Assembly (NCBI GenBank): GCA_023460035.1
Contig: JAEWRN010000042.1
Span: 1 to 64,000 of the forward strand
Reading direction: 5' to 3'
DNA: 64,000 nt
Source of the DNA: Bacillota bacterium
Lineage (GTDB): Bacteria > Bacillota > Clostridia > Oscillospirales > Ruminococcaceae
In this document: positions 50,637 through 60,081 of the stretch, one piece after another
Position numbering within the stretch: the first letter of the stretch is position 1
Layout of the letters: every line of letters starts with the position of its first letter
Program-made: the position numbers and the translations under genes
Notes under the pieces: generated by a model
Databases searched by the model: none
Told to the model about the DNA's origin: nothing
Seen by the model: the letters and a program-made list of their open reading frames with translations, nothing else

Positions 50637-51614
50637 TTACTTTTCGCCGTGCGGCGCGGTGTCGTTTTGCCATGTGGTCTCGCTGACAATAAAGCGCGGG
50701 CGCTGCTTTGTTTCCATATAAGTTTTGCCCACGTATTCGCCAATGACGCCCAGTGACAGCAGCTGCACGCCGCCCATAAAGCACACGATGCACAGCGTGC
50801 TGGCCCAGCCGGCGACTGTTTGCCCCAGCGCGCTTGCAATAATGGCCCAAATGACCCCGACAAAGCTGAGCAGCGACACCACTACGCCCATACCGGTAAT
50901 CATGCGAATGGGTTTGATGGACAGGCTGGTAATGCCGTCAAAGGCCAGCGCCAGCATTTTTTTCAGCGGGTAATGGCTTTCGCCGGCCATGCGCTCGGCG
51001 CGCTCGTAATACACACTGGTACTTTTAAAGCCCACCAGCGGCACCATGCCGCGCAAAAAAATATTGACCTCTTTGTAATTTGCAAATTCGTGCAGCACCC
51101 GGCTGCTCAGCAGGCGGTAGTCGGCATGGTTGAACACGATACCCGCACCCAGCCAGTTCATCAGGCGGTAAAAGCCCTCGGCGGTAAAGCGCTTAAAAAA
51201 AGTGTCGGTATCCCGCTTTGAGCGCACGCCGTACACCACTTCGCACCCGTCAAGGTAGGCATCCACCATGCCATCCATTGCGTTGATGTCGTCCTGCCCG
51301 TCGCAGTCGATCGAAATCGTGATGTCGCAGCGGTCCTTCGCCGTCATCAGCCCGCACAGCAGGGCGTTTTGGTGCCCGCGGTTGCGCGACAGGCACACCC
51401 CTTCAAATTCGGCATATTTTTGCGACAGCTCGGTGATGATCTGCCAGGTAGAGTCCTTCGAGCCGTCGTTGACCAGTAACACCTTGCTCTCACTGCTGAT
51501 CTTGCCCGCGTCGGCAAGGTCGTGCAGCTTTTTTAAAAACATGCCGCTGGTCAGCGGCAGTACCTCCTGCTCGTTGTAGCAGGGCACCACAATGTAAAGT
51601 ACAGGGGTCTGCAT
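50637..51614 (-). CDS. Glycosyltransferase family 2 (polyprenyl-phosphate sugar synthase-like)
   Basis: A 325-residue GtrB/DPM1-like enzyme. The N-terminal GT-A domain (1-230) has VVPCYNEQEVLP, LVNDGSKDSTW near residue 50, CLSRNRGHQNALLCGL near 78 and ISIDCDGQDD with the metal-binding DxD. Two C-terminal membrane helices (about 235-300) anchor it. Such enzymes load glucose, mannose or another sugar onto undecaprenyl phosphate for GT-C transferases, so it could supply the PMT-type protein at 1785; the genes are unlinked. ATG 51614 follows GAGGTG; an ATG at 51638 is in frame. Confidence 0.9.
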   Translation of the reverse strand: MQTPVLYIVVPCYNEQEVLPLTSGMFLKKLHDLADAGKISSESKVLLVNDGSKDSTWQIITELSQKYAEFEGVCLSRNRGHQNALLCGLMTAKDRCDITISIDCDGQDDINAMDGMVDAYLDGCEVVYGVRSKRDTDTFFKRFTAEGFYRLMNWLGAGIVFNHADYRLLSSRVLHEFANYKEVNIFLRGMVPLVGFKSTSVYYERAERMAGESHYPLKKMLALAFDGITSLSIKPIRMITGMGVVVSLLSFVGVIWAIIASALGQTVAGWASTLCIVCFMGGVQLLSLGVIGEYVGKTYMETKQRPRFIVSETTWQNDTAPHGEK

Positions 51615-51700
51615 GACGCACCTCTTCTTTCTGTTCAAACAACTTTTCGCGTTACTTTTGTTATTATAGCCGCTTTGTCCATACGGGGCAACAATTCCAC

Positions 51701-51734
51701 AAAAAAAATCACCGGCAGGTACCCCTGCCGGTGA
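51701..51734 (-). terminator. Intrinsic terminator after clpB
   Basis: An 11-bp stem TCACCGGCAGG / CCTGCCGGTGA with a four-base loop, followed on the minus strand by an eight-T run. Confidence 0.9.
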
Positions 51735-51765
51735 CTTGCTTTAATGATTATTGTGTTATTGGCGG

Positions 51766-54360
51766 TCAGCGCACCGTCAATGCGCCGTCTGTCACGTCCA
51801 CCGTCAACTGGGTGCCCGGCGCCGGGTCGTTTTGCAAAATGGCGCGTGCAATCGCAGTTTCCACCTTGCTCTGGATAAACCGCTTCAGCGGGCGCGCGCC
51901 GTAAACGGGGTCGTAGCCGCTGTCGGCAATCAGTTGTTTTGCCGCGTCGGTGACCACCAGCGACAGCTGTTTTGCCGCAAGCCGCTGTTTCAAGTCGCCC
52001 AGCAGCAGCTCCACAATGCCGCCAATTTCGCCGCGGGTCAGCGGCTTGTAGAACACAATCTCGTCCAGCCGGTTTAAAAACTCCGGCCGGAAGCTTTGGC
52101 GCAGCAGCTCGCTGACATGGTCGCGGGCCTGCTGCGAAATGGTGCCGTCCGGCTCGATGCCCTCTAGGATATACGGGCTGCCAAGGTTTGAGGTCAAAAT
52201 GATGATGGTATTTTTAAAGTCCACCGTGCGGCCCTGGCTGTCGGTGATGCGCCCGTCGTCCAGCACCTGCAACAGCACGTTGAACACTTCCGGGTGCGCC
52301 TTTTCAATCTCGTCAAACAGCACAACGCTGTACGGCTTGCGGCGCACGGCCTCGGTCAGCTGGCCGCCCTCCTCGTACCCCACATAGCCCGGGGGCGCGC
52401 CGATGAGGCGGGAGACCGAGAATTTCTCCATGTACTCGCTCATGTCGATGCGCACAAGGTTTTTTTCGTTGTCAAACAGCGCTTCGGCCAGTGCTTTCGC
52501 CAGCTCTGTTTTGCCGACGCCGGTCGGGCCCAAAAACAAAAAGCTGCCAATGGGCCGGTTTTCATCGCCAATGCCCGCGCGGTTGCGCAAAATGGCCTCG
52601 CTGACCCGGCTGACCGCCTCATCCTGCCCAATGACCCGCTGGTGCAAAATATCGTCGAGGTGCAACAGCTTTTGCCGTTCGCCCTCCATCAGCTTTGTCA
52701 CCGGGATGCCCGTCCACCGGGCGACAATCTCGGCAATTTCCTCGTCGGTCACGCGGTCGCGCAGCAGTTGCTCGCGCTCGGCTTCGCCGGCGGTGCGCTC
52801 GGTCGCTTCGAGTTGCTTTTGCAGCTCCGGCAGGCGGCCATATTTCAGCTCGGCGGCCTTGTTCAGGTCGTATTCGCGTTGTGCCTTTTCAATGTCGGCG
52901 TTTACCTGCTCAATTTCCTCGCGCAGCTTTTGCACCTTGCCAATCGACTGTTTTTCGTTTTCCCATTTTGCTTTCATTCCAGCAAAGGTGTCGCGCAGCT
53001 CAGCCAGCTCTTTTTGAATGTCGGCGAGGTGCTCTTTTGACAGGCGGTCCTCCTCTTTTTTCAGGGCCGCCTCCTCAATTTCGTGCTGCAAGATCTGCCG
53101 GCGCACATCGTCCATTTCGGCCGGCATCGAATCCATCTCGGTGCGAATCGTCGCACAGGCTTCGTCCACCAGGTCAATGGCCTTGTCCGGCAAAAAGCGG
53201 TCGGTGATGTAGCGGTTGCTCAGCGTCGCCGCCGCAATCAGCGCGCCGTCGGTGATTTTAACACCGTGGTACACCTCGTACCGCTCTTTCAGCCCGCGCA
53301 GGATGCTGATGGTGTCCTCCACCGTCGGCTCGTCCACCAATACGGGCTGGAAACGCCGCTCCAGCGCGGCATCCTTTTCAATGTATTGCCGGTACTCGTT
53401 CAGGGTCGTGGCGCCGATGCAGTGCAGTTCGCCCCTCGCCAGCAGCGGCTTTAAAAGGTTGCCCGCGTCCATTGAGCCCTCGGTTTTGCCCGCGCCCACA
53501 ATGGTGTGCAGCTCGTCGATGAACAAAATAATGCGGCCCTCGCTTTTTTTCACCTCGGCCAGCACGGCTTTCATGCGCTCTTCAAACTCGCCGCGGTACT
53601 TTGCGCCGGCCACCAGTGCGCCCATGTCCAGGCTGAACACCGTTTTGTTTTTCAGCCCTTCGGGCACGTCGCCCGCCACAATGCGCTGGGCAAGCCCCTC
53701 GGCAATGGCGGTTTTGCCCACGCCCGGCTCGCCGATGAGCACCGGGTTGTTTTTCGTCTTGCGCGACAAAATGCGCACGACATTGCGAATTTCGGCATCG
53801 CGGCCGATCACCGGGTCCAGCTTGTGGGCGCGCGCGGCCTCCACAAGGTCTTGCCCGTACTTTTTCAGCACGTCGTAGGTGTCCTCCGGCGTTTCGCTGG
53901 TCACCCGCTGGTTGCCGCGCACCTGCAGCAGCGCCGCAAGAAACGCGTCCTTTTGCAGGCCGTACAGCCGCAGTGCTTCGCGCGCGCCGCCCTCTGCGGT
54001 GTCAAACAGCGCCAGCATCAAATGCTCGACCGAGACATACTCGTCCTTCATTTTGGTCGCGGTTTTTTCTGCCGTTTGCAGCGTGCGGTCCATCGCGGCG
54101 GAAATATAAATTTTGTCGGGGTCACGGCCGGTGCCGGTCACCCTTGGCAGCTTGACGACCTCTGCGCGGGCGGCACCGGCGACTTGCTCACTGCTGACGC
54201 CCATTTTTTTGAACAGCTCGGGGATCAGCCCCTCGCCGTCCTCACACAGCGCCCAAAGCAGGTGGCTTTGCTCTAATTGCTGGTTTTGATATTCGATCGC
54301 CAGGCTCTGGGCGCTTTGCAGCGCCTGCTGGGATTTTTGGGTCAGTTTGCTCATATCCAT
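51766..54360 (-). CDS. clpB: ATP-dependent disaggregase ClpB
   Basis: An 864-residue Hsp100 disaggregase that works with DnaK to pull proteins from aggregates. Residues 1-145 are the Clp N-domain. NBD1 has Walker [10 protein letters not shown] near 205 and [10 protein letters not shown] near 275. A coiled-coil middle domain spans about 400-520, separating ClpB from ClpC. NBD2 has GPTGVGKTE near 605, [13 protein letters not shown] near 670 and the C-terminal [10 protein letters not shown]. No CtsR or HrcA-type operator was evident upstream, though I checked only by eye. Start ATG 54360 follows AAAGG; the second ATG at 54354 is possible. Confidence 0.97.
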   Translation of the reverse strand: MDMSKLTQKSQQALQSAQSLAIEYQNQQLEQSHLLWALCEDGEGLIPELFKKMGVSSEQVAGAARAEVVKLPRVTGTGRDPDKIYISAAMDRTLQTAEKTATKMKDEYVSVEHLMLALFDTAEGGAREALRLYGLQKDAFLAALLQVRGNQRVTSETPEDTYDVLKKYGQDLVEAARAHKLDPVIGRDAEIRNVVRILSRKTKNNPVLIGEPGVGKTAIAEGLAQRIVAGDVPEGLKNKTVFSLDMGALVAGAKYRGEFEERMKAVLAEVKKSEGRIILFIDELHTIVGAGKTEGSMDAGNLLKPLLARGELHCIGATTLNEYRQYIEKDAALERRFQPVLVDEPTVEDTISILRGLKERYEVYHGVKITDGALIAAATLSNRYITDRFLPDKAIDLVDEACATIRTEMDSMPAEMDDVRRQILQHEIEEAALKKEEDRLSKEHLADIQKELAELRDTFAGMKAKWENEKQSIGKVQKLREEIEQVNADIEKAQREYDLNKAAELKYGRLPELQKQLEATERTAGEAEREQLLRDRVTDEEIAEIVARWTGIPVTKLMEGERQKLLHLDDILHQRVIGQDEAVSRVSEAILRNRAGIGDENRPIGSFLFLGPTGVGKTELAKALAEALFDNEKNLVRIDMSEYMEKFSVSRLIGAPPGYVGYEEGGQLTEAVRRKPYSVVLFDEIEKAHPEVFNVLLQVLDDGRITDSQGRTVDFKNTIIILTSNLGSPYILEGIEPDGTISQQARDHVSELLRQSFRPEFLNRLDEIVFYKPLTRGEIGGIVELLLGDLKQRLAAKQLSLVVTDAAKQLIADSGYDPVYGARPLKRFIQSKVETAIARAILQNDPAPGTQLTVDVTDGALTVR

Positions 54361-54438
54361 TGCGCACCAAGACCTTTCTGTTTTGTGTTGTTGTCTACTT
54401 GCCTGTTGTTTTATCTGCTGTTTTTTGTACTACCCTCT

Positions 54439-55092
54439 CTAAAGCTGCGCCACCTCGTGGGTCAGCCCACGGGTAAACGCCGCGCCGGCCGCCCTTTCGG
54501 CCGCCGGTTGCCCGTCACCCAGACGGTCAAAATAAGTTTGCAGCGCGCGGTCAAACAGCCGGATATACCCGGCGATGGCCTCGCCCACCTGCACACTTTG
54601 CGCACCCGGCATGGGGCGCAGGCGGCGGGTGTATTTGCCCTCGTCTATCGCGTACTCCAATTCGCCGCCCTGCAAAAAGCCCTCTTGCTCCAGCCCCGCC
54701 CACAAAAGGAAAAACCGGTGCAACACCGCCAGCAGCGCGCCGGACTGGGTGCGCACTGATACCCGCACTTCGCCGATTGCCGCGCTGTCGCCCTCGTACA
54801 ATTCCACCGCGTATTTTACCGTGGGGTTGTACTTATAGGGCACGGCGCTTTTCAGCTGAAACAGCTCGTCGCTGGGGGTCATCAGCAGCCGAAACTGCCG
54901 CAGCGGGCGGGCCATCTCTTCAATACAGCTGAAAATGTCGGTCATGCGGCTGCTTTGCGTGTCGCAGCCCGCGTACTGGGCCAGAATGCGGTCAATCAGC
55001 TTGCTGCGGCTGGTGCCCTCGTCATAGGCAAGGCGGTCGATTTCGGCCACCACCTCGTCGCTCAGCACCACGCTGTAAACACTTTTCGCCAT
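54439..55092 (-). CDS. Ribbon-helix-helix domain protein of unknown function
   Basis: A 217-residue protein. Residues 1-42 match a CopG/Arc-like ribbon-helix-helix DNA-binding domain (VYSVVLSDEVVAEIDRLAYDEGTSRSKLIDRILAQY). Residues 45-200 are an unassigned domain with alternating strands and helices (PYKYNPTVKYAVELYEGDS, VRVSVRTQSGALLAVLHRFF). The C-terminus is Ala-rich. The layout suggests a transcription factor with a ligand- or partner-binding domain. No toxin gene is adjacent, so a toxin-antitoxin role is not supported. It is divergent from the flippase gene. Target unknown. Confidence 0.65.
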   Translation of the reverse strand: MAKSVYSVVLSDEVVAEIDRLAYDEGTSRSKLIDRILAQYAGCDTQSSRMTDIFSCIEEMARPLRQFRLLMTPSDELFQLKSAVPYKYNPTVKYAVELYEGDSAAIGEVRVSVRTQSGALLAVLHRFFLLWAGLEQEGFLQGGELEYAIDEGKYTRRLRPMPGAQSVQVGEAIAGYIRLFDRALQTYFDRLGDGQPAAERAAGAAFTRGLTHEVAQL

Positions 55093-55317
55093 GGGTGTCC
55101 CCTCCCTTTTGCAGTACCATTATTGTATCACTGGCACAATAATTTGTCAACGTTATTATATAATTACATTTTAAAATTATTTTTGTCCTTTTCTTTTTTA
55201 GTTTCGCGCCGCAGGGCGGCAGATTTTTGGCGCGCGGTGTGGTATAATGGCAAAAAGCCAAGCGCCATACCGGCGAAGGGTAAAAACGGCAGCCCGCTGC
55301 CGAAGGGAGCTCGTTTT

Positions 55318-56601
55318 ATGCCAAATCAGCCAAAGGGCGGCCTGTCGCTGGGCAGCAACATGCTGTGGAACAGCGTCGGTTCTTTTTTTTATTTTGCCTG
55401 CCAGTACATCCCCACCTTTCTCGTGGTGCGCATGACGGCAGACCTGAACGCCCCGGCGGTGTTCAGCTATGCCATGAACACGACCAACGTGTTTTTGACC
55501 ATTGCCGTGTACGGCATGCGCGCCTACCAGGTGAGTGACCTTGCCCGCCAATACACCGACCGCCAATACACCGACCGCGAATACATCGCCAGCCGGTTTT
55601 TAACCAGCACGGTGGCGCTGGCCGCCTGCGCGGCCTACGGCGGGGTGCTGGGCCTTGGCGGCGACATGCTGGCGGCGCTGTGCCTGTTTATGCTGTTTCG
55701 GGTGGGCGAAGCGTTAGTGGACGTGTACAGCGGCATTGACCAGCGGGTGGACCGCATGGACATCATCGGCATCAGCTTTTTGGCGCGCGGCGCGCTGTCC
55801 TGCATCGGCTTCATCGCGGGGCTGCGGCTCTCCGGCAGCGTGCTGGTGGCCATTGGGGTTATGGCGGCGTCCTCGCTTGGGGTCGCGCTGGTGTTCGACC
55901 GCCCGTGGGCGGCCCGCCTTGGCGATGTAAACGGCAAGGCCTCTTTCGCGCGGGTGCGCACGTTGCTGGTAGAATGTGCGCCGCTGATGGTGTACAGCTT
56001 TCTCAATACGGCTATTTCCACCATTCCGCGGCAGTTTTTACAGGTGCAGCACGGCAACGCCGCCACCGCAATTTTTGGCTCCATCACCGCGCCCACCGTG
56101 GTGTTGCAGCTGGGTGCCACCTATGTGTTTACCCCGCTGATCACGCTGTTCACCCAGCGCTGGCAGCAGCGGGACGGCACCGGCTTTTTGCGCCTTGTGC
56201 GCCGCGTACTGCTGGCCATTGCCGGCATTGGCGGTGCGGGCTTTGCCGGGGTGGCGCTGCTGGGCCGCTGGGGGCTGGCGCTGCTGTACTCTGCCAACGA
56301 AAACGGCCGCCAGATTTTAGATAATGCCGGCCTGCTGTACCCCATGGTCGCCGTGACGGTGCTGACGGCGGTGGTGCTGTTTTTCAACATGCTGCTGACC
56401 ATTGTGCGCGACTTTAAGGGCCTTGTGGGGGCAAACCTCATTGGCATTGTCGCCTGCCTTGCGGTGTCGCCGCTGCTGGTGGGCCGGTACGCCATGTGGG
56501 GCGCCGCCGACGCGCTGATGCTGGCACTGGGCGTGCAGGCGCTCGCGTTGACCGTGCGGGGGGCAATGCTGGCAAAACGGCAGTTTAAAAAGCAGGGATA
56601 A
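55318..56601 (+). CDS. Polysaccharide-type flippase (MATE/MOP fold)
   Basis: A 427-residue multi-helix protein of the MOP superfamily polysaccharide exporter type, likely flipping a lipid-linked sugar or exporting a glycan precursor. The N-terminus GSNMLWNSVGSFFYFACQYI and the paired six-helix halves (LVECAPLMVYSFLNTAISTIPRQF opens the second) are typical. A 15-base tandem duplication near residues 76-90 repeats RQYTD. ATG 55318 follows GAAGGGAG; the open frame upstream is non-coding. A TATAAT at 55243-55248 lies upstream without a clear -35. It is not in a polysaccharide cluster, so its cargo is unknown. Confidence 0.85.
   Translation: MPNQPKGGLSLGSNMLWNSVGSFFYFACQYIPTFLVVRMTADLNAPAVFSYAMNTTNVFLTIAVYGMRAYQVSDLARQYTDRQYTDREYIASRFLTSTVALAACAAYGGVLGLGGDMLAALCLFMLFRVGEALVDVYSGIDQRVDRMDIIGISFLARGALSCIGFIAGLRLSGSVLVAIGVMAASSLGVALVFDRPWAARLGDVNGKASFARVRTLLVECAPLMVYSFLNTAISTIPRQFLQVQHGNAATAIFGSITAPTVVLQLGATYVFTPLITLFTQRWQQRDGTGFLRLVRRVLLAIAGIGGAGFAGVALLGRWGLALLYSANENGRQILDNAGLLYPMVAVTVLTAVVLFFNMLLTIVRDFKGLVGANLIGIVACLAVSPLLVGRYAMWGAADALMLALGVQALALTVRGAMLAKRQFKKQG
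55546..55587 (+). repeat. 15-bp in-frame tandem repeat within the flippase gene
   Basis: The 15-mer CGCCAATACACCGAC occurs twice exactly (55546-55560, 55561-55575), followed by a diverged third copy (55576-55587). It encodes RQYTD-RQYTD-REYI in a loop between helices. Confidence 0.9.
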
Positions 56602-56646
56602 CCCATTCGCATAAAATTTGACCACTGCAAAAAAGAAGGTAGTTTG

Positions 56647-57804
56647 ATGACGGAAAAATTGTACGAAAAAGACAGCTATTTAAAAAGCTTTACCGCGCAG
56701 GTGTTGCGGTGCGACGCCGAGGGCGAGGGCTTTTGTGTGGTGCTGGACCACACCGCGTTTTTTGCCGAGGGCGGCGGACAGCCCGCCGACACCGGGCGCC
56801 TTGGCGGCGCGCGGGTGCTGGATGTGAAAGAAAAGGGCGGCGAAGTGCTGCATAAAACCGACGCGCCGCTAACCGTGGGCGATACGGTGACGGGCGAGAT
56901 CGACTGGGCCCGGCGGTTTGACCACATGCAGCAGCATACGGCCGACCACATTTTTTCTGCCTTTGTGCTGCACCGGTTTGGCTTTGACAACGTGGGCTTT
57001 CACATTGGGGCCGAAGTGACCCATATGGATTTCAGCGGCGAGCTGACCGCCGCCGACATTGACGCGCTGGAACTGGCGGCCAACGAAGCCATTTTTGAAA
57101 ACCTGCCCGTCTGCGTGCAGTGGCCGGGCGAAGCGGAATTGCAGCAGATGAATTTCCGCAGCAAAAAAGAGCTGAGCGACCTTTCGGGCGCCATTCGCAT
57201 TGTCTCGGTGGGCGCGCTTGACGTGTGTGCCTGCTGCGGCACCCACGTGACGTCAACTGGCGAAGTGGGGGCCATTAAAATCATCGGCAGCCAAAGCTAT
57301 AAGGGCGGTGTGCGGGTGCTGTTGCTGGCCGGGGGCCGTGCCGCGGCGCTGGCCCAGCGCGAACACCGGCAGATTGAAGAGATTAGCGGCCTGTTGTCGG
57401 CAAAGCAGCCGGCGGTGGTACAGGCGGTTACAAGGCTGAAAGAGGAAGCCGCGGCAAGCCGCGCGGCGCTTTCTGCGGTGCGCGAAGAATTGCTGGGCTA
57501 CAAGGCGGCGGCGTTTGCCGGGCAGGCGCAGGTTGTCACCTTTGAGGACGGCCTTGCCGCCGACGATTTGCGCCGCTATGCGCTGCTGCTGGTAGAGCGC
57601 GGCGCCACCCTTGCCGCCGTGTTTTCAGGCAGCGAGGGCGACTACAAATACGCGCTGGCGGCGGCACCCGGCGGCGATGCGCGGCCGGTGGGCAAAGCGC
57701 TGAACACCGCCTTTGCCGGGCGCGGCGGCGGCAAGCCAGAGCTGGTGCAGGGCAGCGTTGCGGGCGAACAGGCCGCGATTGCCGCCCGCTTAGCCGCTTT
57801 GTAA
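56647..57804 (+). CDS. Alanyl-tRNA editing protein AlaX (long form)
   Basis: A 385-residue AlaX-type protein resembling the editing half of alanyl-tRNA synthetase, predicted to deacylate Ser- or Gly-tRNA-Ala in trans. The N-terminal beta-barrel has FFAEGGGQPADTG near residue 38. The editing domain supplies zinc ligands HTADH (near 97) and CACCGTH (near 197). The last 170 residues contain a coiled coil and a DHHA1-like region (RGGGKPELVQGS at the end). ATG 56647 is chosen over TTG 56644, with AAGAAGGT upstream. It follows the flippase by 45 bases and may be cotranscribed with it. Confidence 0.92.
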   Translation: MTEKLYEKDSYLKSFTAQVLRCDAEGEGFCVVLDHTAFFAEGGGQPADTGRLGGARVLDVKEKGGEVLHKTDAPLTVGDTVTGEIDWARRFDHMQQHTADHIFSAFVLHRFGFDNVGFHIGAEVTHMDFSGELTAADIDALELAANEAIFENLPVCVQWPGEAELQQMNFRSKKELSDLSGAIRIVSVGALDVCACCGTHVTSTGEVGAIKIIGSQSYKGGVRVLLLAGGRAAALAQREHRQIEEISGLLSAKQPAVVQAVTRLKEEAAASRAALSAVREELLGYKAAAFAGQAQVVTFEDGLAADDLRRYALLLVERGATLAAVFSGSEGDYKYALAAAPGGDARPVGKALNTAFAGRGGGKPELVQGSVAGEQAAIAARLAAL

Positions 57805-57852
57805 CCCACAAAACCAGGCAGTAGAACAAAAACTAAAACCGGGGGGATTGTG

Positions 57853-58326
57853 ATGTTGAAACCACAGCATTTGATCCGGCCGCTGGGCCCGGCCGACCTG
57901 CCCGCTGCCATGCAGCTGGTATGGCAGGTGTTTTTGGCCTATGACGCAAAAGATTGCTCGGACGAGGGCATTGAGGAGTTTCGCACCACCATTGCCCTGC
58001 CCGAAATGCACAAACGCATGGCGGACCAGGAGGTTTGGCTTTGGGGCTGTTTTGACGGCACACGCATCACCGGGGTGATTGCCACCCGCAAGCCCTGCCA
58101 CATTATGCTGCTGTTTGTCGACCCCGCTTTTCACCGGCAGGGCATTGCCCGCGCGCTGGTAGACGCGGTGGTACAAAGCTACCGCAGCTACACCGCAGAG
58201 CAAACGCTGACGGTCAACGCGTCGCTGTACGCGGCCAAAATTTATGAAAAGCTGGGCTTTACCGCATCGGCCGAGCCGCAGTTTTGTAACGGCATTCGAT
58301 TTGTGCCGATGCGCCGGCCCTTGTAG
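57853..58326 (+). CDS. GNAT family N-acetyltransferase
   Basis: A 157-residue GNAT acetyltransferase of unknown acceptor. The acetyl-CoA pyrophosphate loop appears as VDPAFHRQGIARALVDA (Q-x-x-G-x-A, near residues 93-110), preceded by the GVIATRKPCHIMLLF strand. The C-terminal Tyr-containing helix is NASLYAAKIYEKLGF. ATG 57853 has GGGGGG six bases upstream; GTG 57850 is next to it in the same frame. It lies 48 bases after the AlaX gene and ends at a bidirectional terminator, so it may close a flippase-AlaX-GNAT unit. Confidence 0.88.
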   Translation: MLKPQHLIRPLGPADLPAAMQLVWQVFLAYDAKDCSDEGIEEFRTTIALPEMHKRMADQEVWLWGCFDGTRITGVIATRKPCHIMLLFVDPAFHRQGIARALVDAVVQSYRSYTAEQTLTVNASLYAAKIYEKLGFTASAEPQFCNGIRFVPMRRPL

Positions 58327-58370
58327 CACGGTTTTTGGGCTTTGCCGCCCCTACTGTAAAATAAGCACAA

Positions 58371-58400
58371 AAAAGGCGCACCCGAAAGGGTGCGCCTTTT
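58371..58400 (+). terminator. Bidirectional terminator
   Basis: A perfect 13-bp stem AAAAGGCGCACCC / GGGTGCGCCTTTT with a GAAA tetraloop between the convergent GNAT and SPFH genes. Confidence 0.9.
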
Positions 58401-58442
58401 ACTGTGTTTTCTATGACTTGCTAACGCTTACTGCGTTTTTCG

Positions 58443-59348
58443 TTATTTTGCTTCGCCTTTTGCAAAGTTTGCCGACTCGGTCGCGGCCGAAATCAGCGAA
58501 GTCAGGTTTTGCAGCTCGCTTGGGATGATCAGCTTCGTGGCCTTGCCGTCTGCCACCTTCTGCAGGGCCTCAAGACCTTTGAGCGCAAGAACCTTCTGGG
58601 TGGGGTCGGCCTCGTTCAGCATGTGGATGGAGTCTGCAAGGGCCTGCTGCACTTTCAGCATGGCCTGCGCCTCACCGTCTGCCTCACGGATGCGCTGCTC
58701 GCGCACAGCGTCTGCACGCAGGATGGCGCTTTCTTTTTCGCCTTCTGCCACCAGAATCGCGCTGCGCTTTTCGCCCTCTGCACGCAGGATGCTTTCACGG
58801 CGCTGACGCTCTGCCTTCATCTGCTTCTCCATCGCGTCCTGAATCTCTGCGGGCGGGATGATGTTCTTGACCTCGACGCGGTTGACCTTGATGCCCCACT
58901 TGTCGGTGGCTTCGTCCAAAATCGTCGTAATCTTGCCGTTGATGGTGTCACGGCTGGTCAATGTGTGGTCAAGCTCCATGTCGCCGATGATGTTACGCAG
59001 GGTAGTCGCCGACAGGTTTTCAATGGCGGACAACGGGCGCTCTACACCATAGGTGTACAGCTTCGAGTCGGTCACCTGGAAGAAGATGACGGTGTCGATC
59101 TGCATCGTGACGTTATCGCGGGTAATCACCGGCTGCGGCTTAAAGTCGACAACCTGTTCTTTTAAGCTGACACGCTTTGAGATGCGCTCAACGAACGGGG
59201 TCTTGAAGTGCAGGCCCGCCTCCCATGTGGTGCTGTACACACCAAAGCGCTCCACAACAAACGCATAGGCCTGCGGCACAACGCGGATGTTAGAAATGAG
59301 CAACAACAGTACAATGACGAGCAGAATCGCAATAAAAATCCAAAGCAT
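58443..59348 (-). CDS. SPFH/Band 7 (stomatin/QmcA-like) membrane protein
   Basis: A 301-residue SPFH domain protein. An N-terminal membrane helix (residues 2-20) precedes VPQAYAFVVERFGVYS, the stomatin start, and the SPFH domain runs to about 190. An Ala/Glu-rich coiled coil follows (RQRRESILRAEGEKRSAIL, KESAILRADAVREQRI). These proteins oligomerise in membrane microdomains and often cooperate with FtsH-type proteases or NfeD partners. The NfeD gene lies 16 bases upstream, a conserved pairing. The exact role is unknown. Confidence 0.93.
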   Translation of the reverse strand: MLWIFIAILLVIVLLLLISNIRVVPQAYAFVVERFGVYSTTWEAGLHFKTPFVERISKRVSLKEQVVDFKPQPVITRDNVTMQIDTVIFFQVTDSKLYTYGVERPLSAIENLSATTLRNIIGDMELDHTLTSRDTINGKITTILDEATDKWGIKVNRVEVKNIIPPAEIQDAMEKQMKAERQRRESILRAEGEKRSAILVAEGEKESAILRADAVREQRIREADGEAQAMLKVQQALADSIHMLNEADPTQKVLALKGLEALQKVADGKATKLIIPSELQNLTSLISAATESANFAKGEAK

Positions 59349-59364
59349 TTTGATTCCTCCTTAA

Positions 59365-59799
59365 TTATTCAAAAACAATAGGTTCCACCGTGAGAGTAAC
59401 ACCGGAAATGCTAATCACCTTACAGCGCGCACCCACAGACAAAGCACTTGCGCTGCGCGCAGCCCAATCCTGTCCATCTACCTTGACGCGGCCACCGGCT
59501 TCCGGTGTGATCTCACGCAATACGGTCGCCTCTTTGCCAATGACCATATCGGCGTTGGTCGCAACGTTGCGGGGCTTCAGTTTATCTTTAAACAATACGC
59601 GGCTCAGTGCCAGCGCAATTGCCGAAACGCCTACAAACACCACAAACTGCAGACCAATGTTCGGGGTTACAAGCGAGGTGACAAATGCCGCGATCCCACC
59701 CACGCAAAACCAGATGGAAACCAATTGGATCGTCATGGCTTCCGCAATGCCGAACACCACGATCAGCACAATCCAAAGCCAGGGATAAAAACTTGTCAT
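59365..59799 (-). CDS. NfeD family protein
   Basis: A 144-residue short NfeD protein. Three or four membrane helices span residues 5-75. A C-terminal OB-fold domain follows (about 85-140: MVIGKEATVLREITPEAGGRVKVDGQDWAARS), typical of NfeD1b-type partners of SPFH proteins. It is the first gene of a two-gene leftward operon with the stomatin-like gene. GGAGAGG precedes ATG 59799. It is thought to help assemble or localise the SPFH partner in the membrane; that is family knowledge and not visible here. Confidence 0.92.
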   Translation of the reverse strand: MTSFYPWLWIVLIVVFGIAEAMTIQLVSIWFCVGGIAAFVTSLVTPNIGLQFVVFVGVSAIALALSRVLFKDKLKPRNVATNADMVIGKEATVLREITPEAGGRVKVDGQDWAARSASALSVGARCKVISISGVTLTVEPIVFE

Positions 59800-60081
59800 T
59801 CAAACCTCTCCTTTCTGCACCCGAGGGCATTCATTCAGCAGCCGGGGCCCGCCGCGGCAAGCCCTTCACATCTGCTGGCCTTATTGTACCAAGAACAGGC
59901 TGCCCCCCGCAAGGGCGAAAGATGCCAAAATCAGACAGTTTTCCGCCGTTTTGGGGGTTTTTTCAAAACCTACTCGCCCGGTCATTTGCTTAACTGCCCC
60001 CCGGTGCCCCTGCGTCACAACAGACAACTTTTTGTATTTTACGGGTTGCCAATTAAATAAAAAAGCCCGCCGGCAGCCCTT

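Noticed and set aside
54439..55092. Antitoxin of a toxin-antitoxin pair
   Set aside because: The RHH domain alone suggested it, but the protein is far too long and no toxin-like gene is adjacent on the same strand.
55201..55248. Full promoter for the flippase gene
   Set aside because: TATAAT is present at 55243-55248, but no acceptable -35 lies 16-18 bases upstream, so only the -10 is mentioned.
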